The position numbers and the translations under genes are program-made. 17,124 nt of DNA, taken from positions 1 to 17,124 of the forward strand of contig CALQNE010000041.1 of NCBI GenBank assembly GCA_943331855.1, read 5' to 3'. The first letter of the stretch is position 1. Each line of letters starts with the position of its first letter. Shown piece after piece: positions 7,346 through 15,302 of the stretch. The notes under the pieces were generated by a model that searched no databases, had not been told where the DNA came from, and was given only the letters and a program-made list of their open reading frames with translations. This DNA comes from Bordetella parapertussis. Its GTDB lineage: Bacteria; Pseudomonadota; Gammaproteobacteria; Burkholderiales; Burkholderiaceae_B.

Positions 7346-7728
7346 AGCTTAAAGCTAAAGCGCTTGCATCTTCACCTTGGGGTGAGGTGTCTAGGCGCTG
7401 TTTCAAACCGGGCGGATTGGAGAATGTCTTCATGCAGGCATCCCGTCAGGTACCAGAGAACTTCACCCCCAGCCTGTTTGATGGCGTCATCGCTGACCTT
7501 GTGCCGCGGCCTGCAGAACGGATCAATACCTCGTAAAATGCAGCGTTTCTGCTATTTCCTCACACTTAAAGACAAATCGAAGTTTGGCTATCAACAATCC
7601 GTGCTACCCTCCAACGACAGATATCAAAAGCACTAGACAATAATAGTTTTATCTGATCTGCGGCGTACCCATACAGGGATGCACAGCTCGCTGATTGATC
7701 AAAAAATTTACATCTTAATGGCGTGCGA
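7346..7728. other. Gene-poor stretch upstream of the solute-binding protein operon
   Basis: These 383 bases hold no gene I can support. A small hairpin, CTTCACC-TTGG-GGTGAGG, is at about 7370-7387 without a T-run. Two overlapping short open stretches look somewhat protein-like. One is on the plus strand from about 7414 to 7536 (reading QVPENFTPSLFDG and ADLVPRPAERIN). The other is on the minus strand over the same bases (reading HKVSDDAIKQAGGEVLWYL). Neither has a credible start or a recognised family, so a decayed gene fragment is possible. The last 100 bases are AT-richer and should contain the operon promoter, but no clear -35/-10 pair stands out. Confidence 0.5.
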
Positions 7729-8568
7729 ATGAATAGAATTTTTATCACCGCTCTACTTTTCGTATGCATGATAAGTGGTGAAGCGTTTGGTCAGAGCGCA
7801 ACGACAGTGAGCCCAACTTATCCCCCCGACATACAGAAAATAAAAGATCGTGGGCAACTGATTGTTGCCATGCATTCGAATGACCAGATCCCCTATTTGA
7901 TCTCTGATGCGGCCGGCAATTTGTCTGGAAATGATGTGGATTTGGCCAAGGCAATTGCCGCTGAGTTGAAGGTTGGCATCTCGGTCGATAGAACCGCCAA
8001 GACTTTTAATGAAATCGTAGATATTGTTGCAAGCGGTAAAGCCGATATTGGCCTCAGCACGCTAAGCCGGACATCGGCACGCGCCGAAAAAGTAAGATTC
8101 TCCCGCCCTTATGCTGTCGTTAGACCCGTGTTGGTTCTGAACAGAGTCGCAGCAGCCAAACTTAATCTAAGCGGCTCATTGTCTGAGATGAGAATTTTCA
8201 CTGGATTAATCGGTGAACCCAAGGGTAATTCATATGTGGGGTTTGCTAAACGCGTTTCACCTAAAGCAACAGTAGAAGAGCTCAGTGATTGGGACGAAAC
8301 ATTCAAGGCCGTAACCGAAGGACGTGTCGCAGCAACGTTTCGTGACGAAATTGGTGTAAAAAATTATCTGTTTAGATACCCAGAGCGTTCAGTACAGCTA
8401 AGCACGATTACGATTGACGACCCAGCGATGGCTGATGGCCTGAGCATTGCAGTAAACAGTCAAAGCTTACAGCTGCTCGCCTTCATTAATTTGTACCTTG
8501 AAATGAATTATCCGGTCCGTACGGCCAATGACCTAGTCAGAATCTATGCTCAACATTACAAGAAGTAA
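7729..8568 (+). CDS. Periplasmic amino-acid-type solute-binding protein (SBP_bac_3), first of two
   Basis: This is an extracellular solute-binding protein of family 3, the fold that binds polar amino acids for ABC importers. A signal peptide (about 1-22) precedes the family opening IKDRGQLIVAM, then GNDVDLAKAIAAEL and ADIGLSTLSRTSARAEKVRFSRPY. Arg118 matches the residue that usually holds the ligand alpha-carboxylate, and Asp206 (TFRDE) the one that holds the amino group, so an amino-acid-like ligand is plausible. ATG at 7729 is preferred over GTG at 7723 (two codons longer); neither has a clear ribosome binding site. The next gene overlaps this one by 23 bases. No ABC permease or ATPase gene lies nearby; a DAACS-type carrier does instead. 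Confidence 0.85.
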   Translation: MNRIFITALLFVCMISGEAFGQSATTVSPTYPPDIQKIKDRGQLIVAMHSNDQIPYLISDAAGNLSGNDVDLAKAIAAELKVGISVDRTAKTFNEIVDIVASGKADIGLSTLSRTSARAEKVRFSRPYAVVRPVLVLNRVAAAKLNLSGSLSEMRIFTGLIGEPKGNSYVGFAKRVSPKATVEELSDWDETFKAVTEGRVAATFRDEIGVKNYLFRYPERSVQLSTITIDDPAMADGLSIAVNSQSLQLLAFINLYLEMNYPVRTANDLVRIYAQHYKK

Positions 8569-9355
8569 TTGTTGGCTGCAGCTCGCGCTGCTGCTTTTAA
8601 TGCCTCAATTATCTCAAGCTCAAGATAATCTGCAAACCGTACAAGAGATTCGCAACCGCGGTGAACTGCGAGTTGCTTCAGTTGCAGAGCCGTTGTACCC
8701 ATTCTCAGTTTTAAAGCAAGGTCGTTGGTCTGGTTACGAGGTTGAATTAGCCCAGCTAGTTGCAGACTCGATTGGAGTAAAACTTGTTTGGGATGCTAGC
8801 TATCGTGACACTGCTGAATTGATCGATTCATTGAAACAACACAAAACTGATTTGGCATTTGCCCACATCAAGCGTGATCTCGCAACAGCCCAAAAGGTGA
8901 ATTTCACTTTGCCATATATCGCGCTCGATTTCGTCATTGTCACGAACCGACTAAAAGTCATCGAGAAAAAACCCGCAAACGAAATGCTACTGAGCATCGG
9001 TCAACTGCCGCTGCGTATTGGCACAATAGATATACCTACCTATCGAAGCATGGCAAGCATACGATTCCCCCGTGCGAAGATCGAGACCTTTTCAAATATC
9101 AGCTCGCTCACCGCAGCGCTTGAGTCCGGCAAGATAGATGCCTTATTTTGTGATGAAGTTGAAGCGAGAAATATTTTCGCCGACCAGCCTCAAAGGGGAC
9201 TGCATCTCGGATACTTCGCATTGCCAGAGCTAAGAAACGAAGTCGTTGCGATGGTTGACTGGCCCGACACGCACTTTGTTTCCTGGCTCAATCTTGTACT
9301 TGAACCGGTCGCTGGCACGACAACCATCGATCAACTATTTTTGAAAAATTACTGA
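8546..9355 (+). CDS. Periplasmic solute-binding protein (SBP_bac_3), second of two
   Basis: This is a diverged relative of the preceding gene, 269 residues. It has a hydrophobic signal peptide (about 1-25, ending LSQA before QDN), then IRNRGELRVASVAEP, GYEVELAQLVADSIG and KVNFTLPY, in the same order as its neighbour. Aligned on the shared F..PY, the ligand-carboxylate Arg of the first protein (Arg118) is Thr114 here, while the amino-binding Asp is kept (Asp203 in FCDE). It therefore probably binds a different ligand or binds it differently. Its start overlaps the first gene by 23 bases, implying translational coupling, and the carrier gene begins 22 bases downstream. It could be a second receptor for the same carrier or a sensory partner. 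Confidence 0.82.
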   Translation: MLNITRSNCWLQLALLLLMPQLSQAQDNLQTVQEIRNRGELRVASVAEPLYPFSVLKQGRWSGYEVELAQLVADSIGVKLVWDASYRDTAELIDSLKQHKTDLAFAHIKRDLATAQKVNFTLPYIALDFVIVTNRLKVIEKKPANEMLLSIGQLPLRIGTIDIPTYRSMASIRFPRAKIETFSNISSLTAALESGKIDALFCDEVEARNIFADQPQRGLHLGYFALPELRNEVVAMVDWPDTHFVSWLNLVLEPVAGTTTIDQLFLKNY

Positions 9356-9377
9356 TCTGCTACAAAGGCCATTGTTC

Positions 9378-10667
9378 ATGAAACCTGTCACGAAGCAACA
9401 GACCATCTTCTCGATGCAATTGCTAAAGTCGCCCATCGTGGTGCTACTGTCTATGGTGCTGGGTATCTGCGCCGGGTTGTATTTCCCTGAATTCTCTAAA
9501 AGCCTTGCGCCGATGGGTGAGATCTACCTCAAACTGCTTCAAATGACGATTATTCCGATCTTGATGACCGCACTAATCGCTAGCGTTGGTAAACTTTTTA
9601 CTACCGACTCTGCACGCAATAGTATCTATAAAATCATCACAATGAGTCTGGTTTTTTTAGTTGTAATTAGCACACTCACATTGGCGATTAGCCTGTTAAT
9701 AGGCCCAGGAAGATCTCTTAGTCACGATGCAAAAATCCTTCTCGGCAAGACGCTGAGCGCTGCAGATCAAATGGGCGGGAGTCAAGCAGTCGCGAGCCGC
9801 GGACCGATTGAGTTCGTACACGCGATGATCCCATCAAATATTTTTCATGACCTAGGCCAAGGCTCGAACCTTTCCATTTTGTTTTTCTCTTTGATTCTAG
9901 GGGTTGCAACGGGTGCAATGGGCGGCAAGGGTTCGCAAAGCATTCTCGATATTGCGGATGGCCTATTCAAAGCCTTTTTTAAGATAATCAGTTGGATTAT
10001 GTATCTGCTGCCCTTTGGCTTGTTCTCGCTGCTAGCGAATCAGCTAGCAAGCGCTGGGACAGACACGTTGGCGGCGATGTTGAGGTTTGTCCTGATTATC
10101 TGGGGCACTGCGCTGCTCGCAATCGCCGTGAACACGGTCATCATATCCCTGACCCTTCGCCGTTCACCCATTGTTATTTTAGCCGCACTCAAAGAGTCTA
10201 TGCTTATTGCCTTTGGCACAAGCAGTTCGTTTGCTGCAATGCCCTCTGCAATTGAGGCCTTAACCAGTGAAAAACTTAAGATGCCAGCCAATATTATTAA
10301 TTTGGTTTTTCCAATTGGAATAGTGCTCAATCGCTTTTCTATGATCATGATTTACGTAGGGGCTAGCGTTTTCGCCGCTGAGTTGTACGGCCTACCGTTG
10401 CATGCTACGCAAATACTGATGATAATCTTGCTGAGCGTGCTAGCTGGATTAGCAGGTGCGGGAGCACCGGGCTTAGTATCTATTTCAATGGTATCGATTG
10501 TTTTGTTACCTTTGGGCTTACCCGCTCAGGCGATCATCATTTTGCTTATAGCCATTTATCCAATAATTGATCCAATTACAACTGTAGCGAACATTTATAC
10601 TAACGTCGCGCTCAGTGTGGTAATTGCTGCTAACGATAAAAAAGAAACTGAACTAGGGTCAGCATAA
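9378..10667 (+). CDS. Divergent dicarboxylate/amino acid:cation symporter (DAACS/SDF) family permease
   Basis: This is an inner-membrane secondary carrier of the glutamate-transporter fold, 429 residues. HP1 carries GTSSSFAAMP (280-289) and HP2 carries AGAPG (361-365), both family landmarks. The Na-binding NMDGT motif of helix 7 is NRFSM (318-322). In helix 8, positions equivalent to archaeal GltPh Asp394, Arg397, Asn401 and Asp405 are Asp398, Thr401, Asn405 and Asn409. Loss of both cation-site Asp residues argues against normal Na coupling. Loss of the side-chain-binding Arg argues against aspartate or glutamate; human ASCT1, a neutral amino acid carrier, also has Thr there. ATG 9378 with AAGG at 9365-9368 is preferred to TTG 9372. 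It lies between the binding proteins and the ATP-grasp ligase. Confidence 0.88.
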   Translation: MKPVTKQQTIFSMQLLKSPIVVLLSMVLGICAGLYFPEFSKSLAPMGEIYLKLLQMTIIPILMTALIASVGKLFTTDSARNSIYKIITMSLVFLVVISTLTLAISLLIGPGRSLSHDAKILLGKTLSAADQMGGSQAVASRGPIEFVHAMIPSNIFHDLGQGSNLSILFFSLILGVATGAMGGKGSQSILDIADGLFKAFFKIISWIMYLLPFGLFSLLANQLASAGTDTLAAMLRFVLIIWGTALLAIAVNTVIISLTLRRSPIVILAALKESMLIAFGTSSSFAAMPSAIEALTSEKLKMPANIINLVFPIGIVLNRFSMIMIYVGASVFAAELYGLPLHATQILMIILLSVLAGLAGAGAPGLVSISMVSIVLLPLGLPAQAIIILLIAIYPIIDPITTVANIYTNVALSVVIAANDKKETELGSA

Positions 10668-10683
10668 ACGGCTATGCGAACTT

Positions 10684-11733
10684 ATGACAACTAAGTTACT
10701 TAATGTTGCTGTGCTTGTGGGCGGTCCATCCTCAGAGCATTACCTGTCTCAGCGCAGTGGGGAAACGATCCTAGCAAACATCAATAAAGATCGATACACC
10801 TGCACGCTCTTGAACTGGAGCCAAGACGGGTGGGTAGATGAGTCATTACCAAGTCAACCCAAGCAAGTCACGAAGCGCCACGCCAATATTTTGGCCGCTT
10901 TTGCCGAGCCCAAACATTTTGACATCGTCATGAATATGCTGCACGGAGAGATAGAGTGCGATGGTCGATTGCAAGGAATGTTCGAACTCATTAGTTTGCC
11001 CTACACAGGTAATGGCAGAGTCTCAAGCTTTAACGGTATGAATAAGATTATTTCTAAAAGTATTGTGCGTGCAGCAGGTTTTTTAACTGCGGATTGGTTT
11101 GCGTTTACTCGTAAAGAAATTATCTCAGGCGGGGTAGATATCAAGAAAAAAGCACTCGCGTTTGGCTATCCTTTAGTCGTCAAGGCATCTACTGGGGGCT
11201 CAAGTAATTCGACCATACTCGTTGATAATGAAAGTGAACTACTCGCGGCAATTGACACTTTGTCCTTAGTCTACGATGAACTCTATCTTGAGTATTTTTT
11301 AACTGGCCTGGAATACACCGTTTCAGTATTTGGTGATGCCGGCACCAAACGATCAATGACGTTACCGGTTGCCCGGATCGCTTACGAAGGTAGGATGTTT
11401 GATGCGCCCATTAAAAAAGGTGAGCTATACGATATTGTTTTTCCGAGCGGCTTGGTAACCTCAGAAGAACTCAAGTTAAGGCAGATGGCCGAACAAATAC
11501 ATGCCGATTTCCGCTTCAATGCTTTCTCGCGCGTAGACTTTCGATTCTCCGAGGGCCAGCCTTACTTTCTTGAAGTCAATACACACCCTGGCTTCGCTCA
11601 ACGCAGCGTCGTGCCCCTGATGTTAAGCGCCGGCGGAATTTCTTTGGACTCGGCCATAGACTGGTTAATTGAGAACGGCCTAAATCGAAACGCAAAGGGC
11701 GCTACTTCCAACCACTCTGCACGAGTTGATTGA
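10684..11733 (+). CDS. D-alanine-D-alanine ligase-like ATP-grasp enzyme
   Basis: This is a cytoplasmic ATP-dependent ligase of the Ddl fold, 349 residues. Visible are GGPSSEHYLSQRSG (13-26, with Glu18 for the first substrate), Lys121 and Lys167 for ATP, GGSS (171-174), Glu210 in GLEYTV, and the metal and second-substrate region FSRVDF...FLEVNTHPGF (Arg283, Asp285, Glu297, Asn299, Gly303, Ser308). Differences from housekeeping Ddl: HGxxGEDG is HGEIECDG (87-94), and the omega-loop carries KKGELYD at 244-250 with no Tyr at the Ddl Tyr216 position, a state seen in VanA-type ligases. The gene lies outside any mur/fts cluster and 16 bases after a carrier gene. A dipeptide or depsipeptide ligase for an imported substrate is inferred. 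The 3' end overlaps the convergent LprI-like gene by 32 bases. Confidence 0.82.
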   Translation: MTTKLLNVAVLVGGPSSEHYLSQRSGETILANINKDRYTCTLLNWSQDGWVDESLPSQPKQVTKRHANILAAFAEPKHFDIVMNMLHGEIECDGRLQGMFELISLPYTGNGRVSSFNGMNKIISKSIVRAAGFLTADWFAFTRKEIISGGVDIKKKALAFGYPLVVKASTGGSSNSTILVDNESELLAAIDTLSLVYDELYLEYFLTGLEYTVSVFGDAGTKRSMTLPVARIAYEGRMFDAPIKKGELYDIVFPSGLVTSEELKLRQMAEQIHADFRFNAFSRVDFRFSEGQPYFLEVNTHPGFAQRSVVPLMLSAGGISLDSAIDWLIENGLNRNAKGATSNHSARVD

Positions 11734-12406
11734 CTTCAGGCTGTGAACAGTTACTTTCGAAGTAGCCTTTCATATCTTGCGGAGAAGCTTGTTTAACGCT
11801 TTCTTTGTAGCCATTGAACTGCTCATCAAATTGACTTTTATTTTGAAGTTTAGATACTCCGACGAATACCTCCGCGATTCGGATATATAAATTTCGAGCC
11901 GTTGCCAGATCTGATCCTGGGGCACCGCCAGAAAAAAGACCAATATATTTCAACGAAACAGCCAAACATCCAGCATTCTTAGCTGGTCCTAGTTGGCTTG
12001 CCAAGCGCTCGGCTGGCGAAACGTTTCTTGGTGCCGGAGTTGACGCACGCGCTTGCCCTTCATTAAGCGCGGCTCTGTCAGACCGCACAATAAAGTTAGT
12101 TAAATCACTCAGGCGATCTTCGTAGGCGGTTTTTAAACAGTCGGTATCTGCGCACTTATTTTTTTCTGTATTCCAGGCACGTTGATCGTCTCTGACCGAA
12201 CGATCTTTCGATAACGCCTCTTTGTAAAGCTCGGCTAGGTCGACATCAAGCTTACTTAACTCAGGGCTTGCACAGATCAGCTTTTCAACTTTGGTAGTTG
12301 CCTTACGACAATCGAATGAGGGCGAGGCAGCAGCAACCTGAGCGTGCGTGTTTAGCGAAACGATTAAGAAAGCAAAAGCTAGCAGAACATGTTTTAAGTA
12401 TCTCAT
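11702..12406 (-). CDS. LprI-like (DUF1311) periplasmic protein
   Basis: This is an exported protein of 234 residues. A signal peptide (about 1-22, ending THA before QVA) is followed by the LprI/DUF1311 domain (about 31-102), with FDCRKA, VEKLICASPELSKLD, LYKEAL and a DQRAWNTEKNKC...C pair. Cys33, Cys45, Cys85 and Cys90 are spaced as in the family and probably form disulfides. Mycobacterial LprI inhibits lysozyme, but most proteobacterial relatives are uncharacterised. A C-terminal region (about 130-234), with two more Cys (147, 220), is not part of the usual domain and was not recognised. The gene converges on the ATP-grasp ligase, overlapping it by 32 bases, so transcription from the two sides may interfere. 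Confidence 0.8.
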   Translation of the reverse strand: MRYLKHVLLAFAFLIVSLNTHAQVAAASPSFDCRKATTKVEKLICASPELSKLDVDLAELYKEALSKDRSVRDDQRAWNTEKNKCADTDCLKTAYEDRLSDLTNFIVRSDRAALNEGQARASTPAPRNVSPAERLASQLGPAKNAGCLAVSLKYIGLFSGGAPGSDLATARNLYIRIAEVFVGVSKLQNKSQFDEQFNGYKESVKQASPQDMKGYFESNCSQPEVNQLVQSGWK

Positions 12407-12622
12407 TTTGTCTCTTCAATATTGGCATTAGCCCTTAAGAAGGCGTGAGTGTATCAATTTTTATCAGCCTCAGTCGAGCAATACCCTCCTGAAGACCTGG
12501 TAAGCACAACATCGGTTTTTAGACGTGTAAACCGATATAATGGTCTACGATCATGCCTGAGCCAGTATCGTCAATGCACACACTGGGCAGATAAGCGAGC
12601 CCTCAGAGCCCTGAGAGCCTTG

Positions 12623-14818
12623 ATGAACCTGCCCCGTCTAAGAATCCCATTTTCAGTCCTGCTAATACTTTTGATCGTAATGATCAGCGCAGCGTTGAGC
12701 ATTGTTGCTTATAAGCTAGCCGATGAAGCCAGTAATCTATCAGCGACTCAGCATACGCTTAGCATGTCGACGGATACCGTGCAGAGCATCCAGGGAATAC
12801 TCTCATCAGCGAAGATCGTTACGCGCCTAACGTCGCACTCAACACTCACGCAACAAAAAAATCTTGAGTCAAGACTCAGTCAGCTGGGCTTCATCAAAGA
12901 AGCTTTATATGACTCACCCACCGTTTCTTCAATCTTTATCGGCTACGCAACTGGCGACTTCTTTTTAGTACGGGTCGTGCGCGGTGAACAACACGCCGTA
13001 GCATTAAAACTGCATGCCGATACCCGTTTTATCGTACAAAGTATCGAGTACAGCAATGTCAATCAAGCTATCCCAGAAACCATCGAGACAAATGTTCAGG
13101 GGCGTTTTATTTATCTTGATCGAAATTTAAAACTGATTTCGCAGAGCTATCGCCCAGATTACGCAAAAGCCTACGATGCCAGAACGCGCGGTTGGTATAA
13201 CTCTGCCGCAACTACCAATGAGCTTGTAACAAGTGCTCCGTATGTATTTTTTACTGATGGAAAACTTGGGCAAACTCTGTCAATCAAATCTCCTGACGGA
13301 CAGTCAGTTGTCGGTGTCGATATCACCTTAGACACGCTCAATGACATTATCAAATCAAAAAGAATAACGCCTGGCACATACTCTGCCATCGTCAATGATG
13401 AGGGTCTTGTTATCGCCCTCGATTACGAAAAAGAACGGTCAAGTTCAACCGCGTCTAATAGCCACACGTCGGAGCCAAGCACTAGCGCCCACAGCTCACC
13501 AGATAGCGCTTTACAAACTAGCCTTGCGACGCAACAGCTAAAGGACTTGCGCGCAGCGAATGTACCGATATTTTCAACAATCATGTCCGTCTTCGATAAA
13601 AGAGACAAGACAAAACCAGTGTTAGAAAACTTCATTGTTGACACTGTCGCTTGGCGAACCTCGACCTCTCCTCTAAACGTGGAAGGCGTGTACCCTCTGT
13701 ACCTTTTGATTGCTAGCCCCGCCCATGAACTGCAAGCCAATGCCCATGAGATTAGACGGCGAGGCATTTTTCTGGCGATTATTATTTCATTATGCTCGCT
13801 GCCGCTCGGCTATTTACTCATCTCTCGGCCGCTTAAAAAATTAACAAATAACATTCAGGGCATGATGGAGTTCAGTGAACACAGTGCGGCCATTAAAACC
13901 TCTTTTATTACTGAACTGTCAACCCTTGGGCTTGCGATCAATCGTCTTAGACAAACCATTTTGGCATTCACCTCATATGTTCCTAGAGACCTCGTGCGCG
14001 ATCTAGTCAAATCTGGAGCAGATATACAGGTTGGGGGTGAAAGCCGCTATCTCACAATTTTATTTACTGATCTGAAAGACTTTTCAGCATTATCCGAGAC
14101 AACACCCGCACGCGAGTTGCTACAACGCGTGTCGTATTACTTAGGATTAATGACTCTAGCCATCAAAGAAGAAGAAGGTACGGTCGACAAGTTTATCGGC
14201 GATGCCGTGATGGCATTTTGGGGAGCACCCGTACTTGATCAACACCACGCCTACCATGCTTGCGTCGCAGCCTTTAAAGGCCAGCGCCGGATGGTCACGC
14301 TCAACGCACGCTTAATCTCAGAGAATAAACCACCATTAACTGTACGAATTGGCATTCATACCGATGCGGTTCTAGTAGGCAATATCGGTTCGACTGAGCG
14401 CTTAAGCTATACAGTAATGGGTGATGGGGTCAATATCGCATCTCGCCTTGAGGGCATCAACAAAAACTACGGCACAAAAATTTGTGTCAGCCACTCAGTG
14501 TTCAAAGAGGCCGGCGAGCGTTTGTGGTTGCGCCCAATCGACAAGATTCGAGTCAAAGGGCGTGAAGGCGAGTTTTTAATTTATGAATTATTAGGGATTC
14601 GCGACGGTTCACTCGAGACGCAAGCGACTGAGACTGAGCAAGCCCTGTGCGAATTAACCGAGCGCGCCTATACTTTATACGCGGCAAAGCGCGACTCCGA
14701 AGCACTCGCGGCCTACCAAGAACTCGTTGACCGCTTTGACGACACGCTTGCAAAGGTAATGATCACGCAATGTCAGGCCAATATGACCATCGAGAAAACG
14801 AAGCTTATCGTCACTTAA
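12623..14818 (+). CDS. Membrane-bound class III adenylate cyclase with periplasmic Cache-type sensor
   Basis: The 731-residue protein probably makes cAMP in response to a periplasmic signal. Helix 1 is at about 10-30. A periplasmic region (31-378) includes DARTRGWYNSA, typical of dCache sensors. Helix 2 (about 381-400) leads to a HAMP-like segment and the cyclase domain (about 472-660). Metal-binding Asp483 (FTDLKDFS) and Asp527 (KFIGDAV) are present, as are transition-state Asn604 and Arg608 in GVNIASR. Lys523 and Thr597 are the base-selecting pair expected for ATP and not GTP. The C-terminus (about 670-720) resembles a TPR-type helical pair. A Ser/Thr-rich insert (272-300) interrupts the sensor. 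A GTG at 12449 would add 58 residues of unlikely composition; ATG 12623 with GAGAG 5 bases upstream places helix 1 normally. Confidence 0.87.
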   Translation: MNLPRLRIPFSVLLILLIVMISAALSIVAYKLADEASNLSATQHTLSMSTDTVQSIQGILSSAKIVTRLTSHSTLTQQKNLESRLSQLGFIKEALYDSPTVSSIFIGYATGDFFLVRVVRGEQHAVALKLHADTRFIVQSIEYSNVNQAIPETIETNVQGRFIYLDRNLKLISQSYRPDYAKAYDARTRGWYNSAATTNELVTSAPYVFFTDGKLGQTLSIKSPDGQSVVGVDITLDTLNDIIKSKRITPGTYSAIVNDEGLVIALDYEKERSSSTASNSHTSEPSTSAHSSPDSALQTSLATQQLKDLRAANVPIFSTIMSVFDKRDKTKPVLENFIVDTVAWRTSTSPLNVEGVYPLYLLIASPAHELQANAHEIRRRGIFLAIIISLCSLPLGYLLISRPLKKLTNNIQGMMEFSEHSAAIKTSFITELSTLGLAINRLRQTILAFTSYVPRDLVRDLVKSGADIQVGGESRYLTILFTDLKDFSALSETTPARELLQRVSYYLGLMTLAIKEEEGTVDKFIGDAVMAFWGAPVLDQHHAYHACVAAFKGQRRMVTLNARLISENKPPLTVRIGIHTDAVLVGNIGSTERLSYTVMGDGVNIASRLEGINKNYGTKICVSHSVFKEAGERLWLRPIDKIRVKGREGEFLIYELLGIRDGSLETQATETEQALCELTERAYTLYAAKRDSEALAAYQELVDRFDDTLAKVMITQCQANMTIEKTKLIVT

Positions 14819-14873
14819 GAAGCCAGCAATTAGTTCGCTTGCCCTCATTGCATAGCGCCTAAGTGATACCCAA

Positions 14874-15302
14874 TCACCCTAGGTGAGCACGGACTTGCGC
14901 AATCAAAGCAATCTGCTGTTCGTGCATAATAAATTGGCCAAGCTCAACCCGTAAGTCAGCTTGACTGATATTAAATATTTTTGAGCCTTGAATTGGCGGC
15001 TCTATTTTTGCCCACTGCGTATTAAACTCATAAAGAGTTTCTTTTTGACCAATACATTTTTTTACTAACAGACGTTTGTCTTCAATTTCAATAGTTTCGC
15101 AATCTAACGCATGCCTGCAGTAGATTAAAAAACCAATCGTGACTGCAGTTAATTCTAAGGCTGTAAAAATGGGAATAACCCAAGCACCAGCCAAAAAGAA
15201 CCCTGTTGCCACGATTAAGGAGAGGCAGACTAAGGCAATATAAAACTTGAACAGCTGCTTAGGTGTCAGCGAGCAGTTTCTTCGCATTTGCCAACGTTTC
15301 AT
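14874..15302 (-). CDS. DUF2244 integral membrane protein
   Basis: This is a small inner-membrane protein of 142 residues matching DUF2244. RRNCSLTPKQ (7-16) is followed by two adjacent helices (about 18-37 and 40-61) joined by AGAW, then CRHALDCETIEIED (62-80 region) and a soluble C-terminal domain ending VELGQFIMHEQQ. The family is common in alpha- and betaproteobacteria, often near cytochrome oxidase genes, and has no established function; no oxidase gene is visible here. The start at 15302 has a weak ribosome binding site, and an internal Met6 is an alternative. It diverges from the AlkB-like gene across 90 bases and converges on the cyclase gene with 55 bases between stops. Confidence 0.85.
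   Translation of the reverse strand: MKRWQMRRNCSLTPKQLFKFYIALVCLSLIVATGFFLAGAWVIPIFTALELTAVTIGFLIYCRHALDCETIEIEDKRLLVKKCIGQKETLYEFNTQWAKIEPPIQGSKIFNISQADLRVELGQFIMHEQQIALIAQVRAHLG

Noticed and set aside
7370..7387. Intrinsic terminator CTTCACC-TTGG-GGTGAGG after the repeat protein gene
   Set aside because: The 7-bp hairpin is not followed by a T-run on either strand.
12449..12622. N-terminal 58-residue extension of the adenylate cyclase from a GTG start
   Set aside because: The extension has unlikely composition, no ribosome binding site and displaces the first membrane helix; ATG 12623 has GAGAG upstream.
14858..14883. Bidirectional terminator between the cyclase and DUF2244 genes
   Set aside because: The GTGAT/ATCAC stem is bulged, overlaps the DUF2244 stop region and has no T-run on either side.
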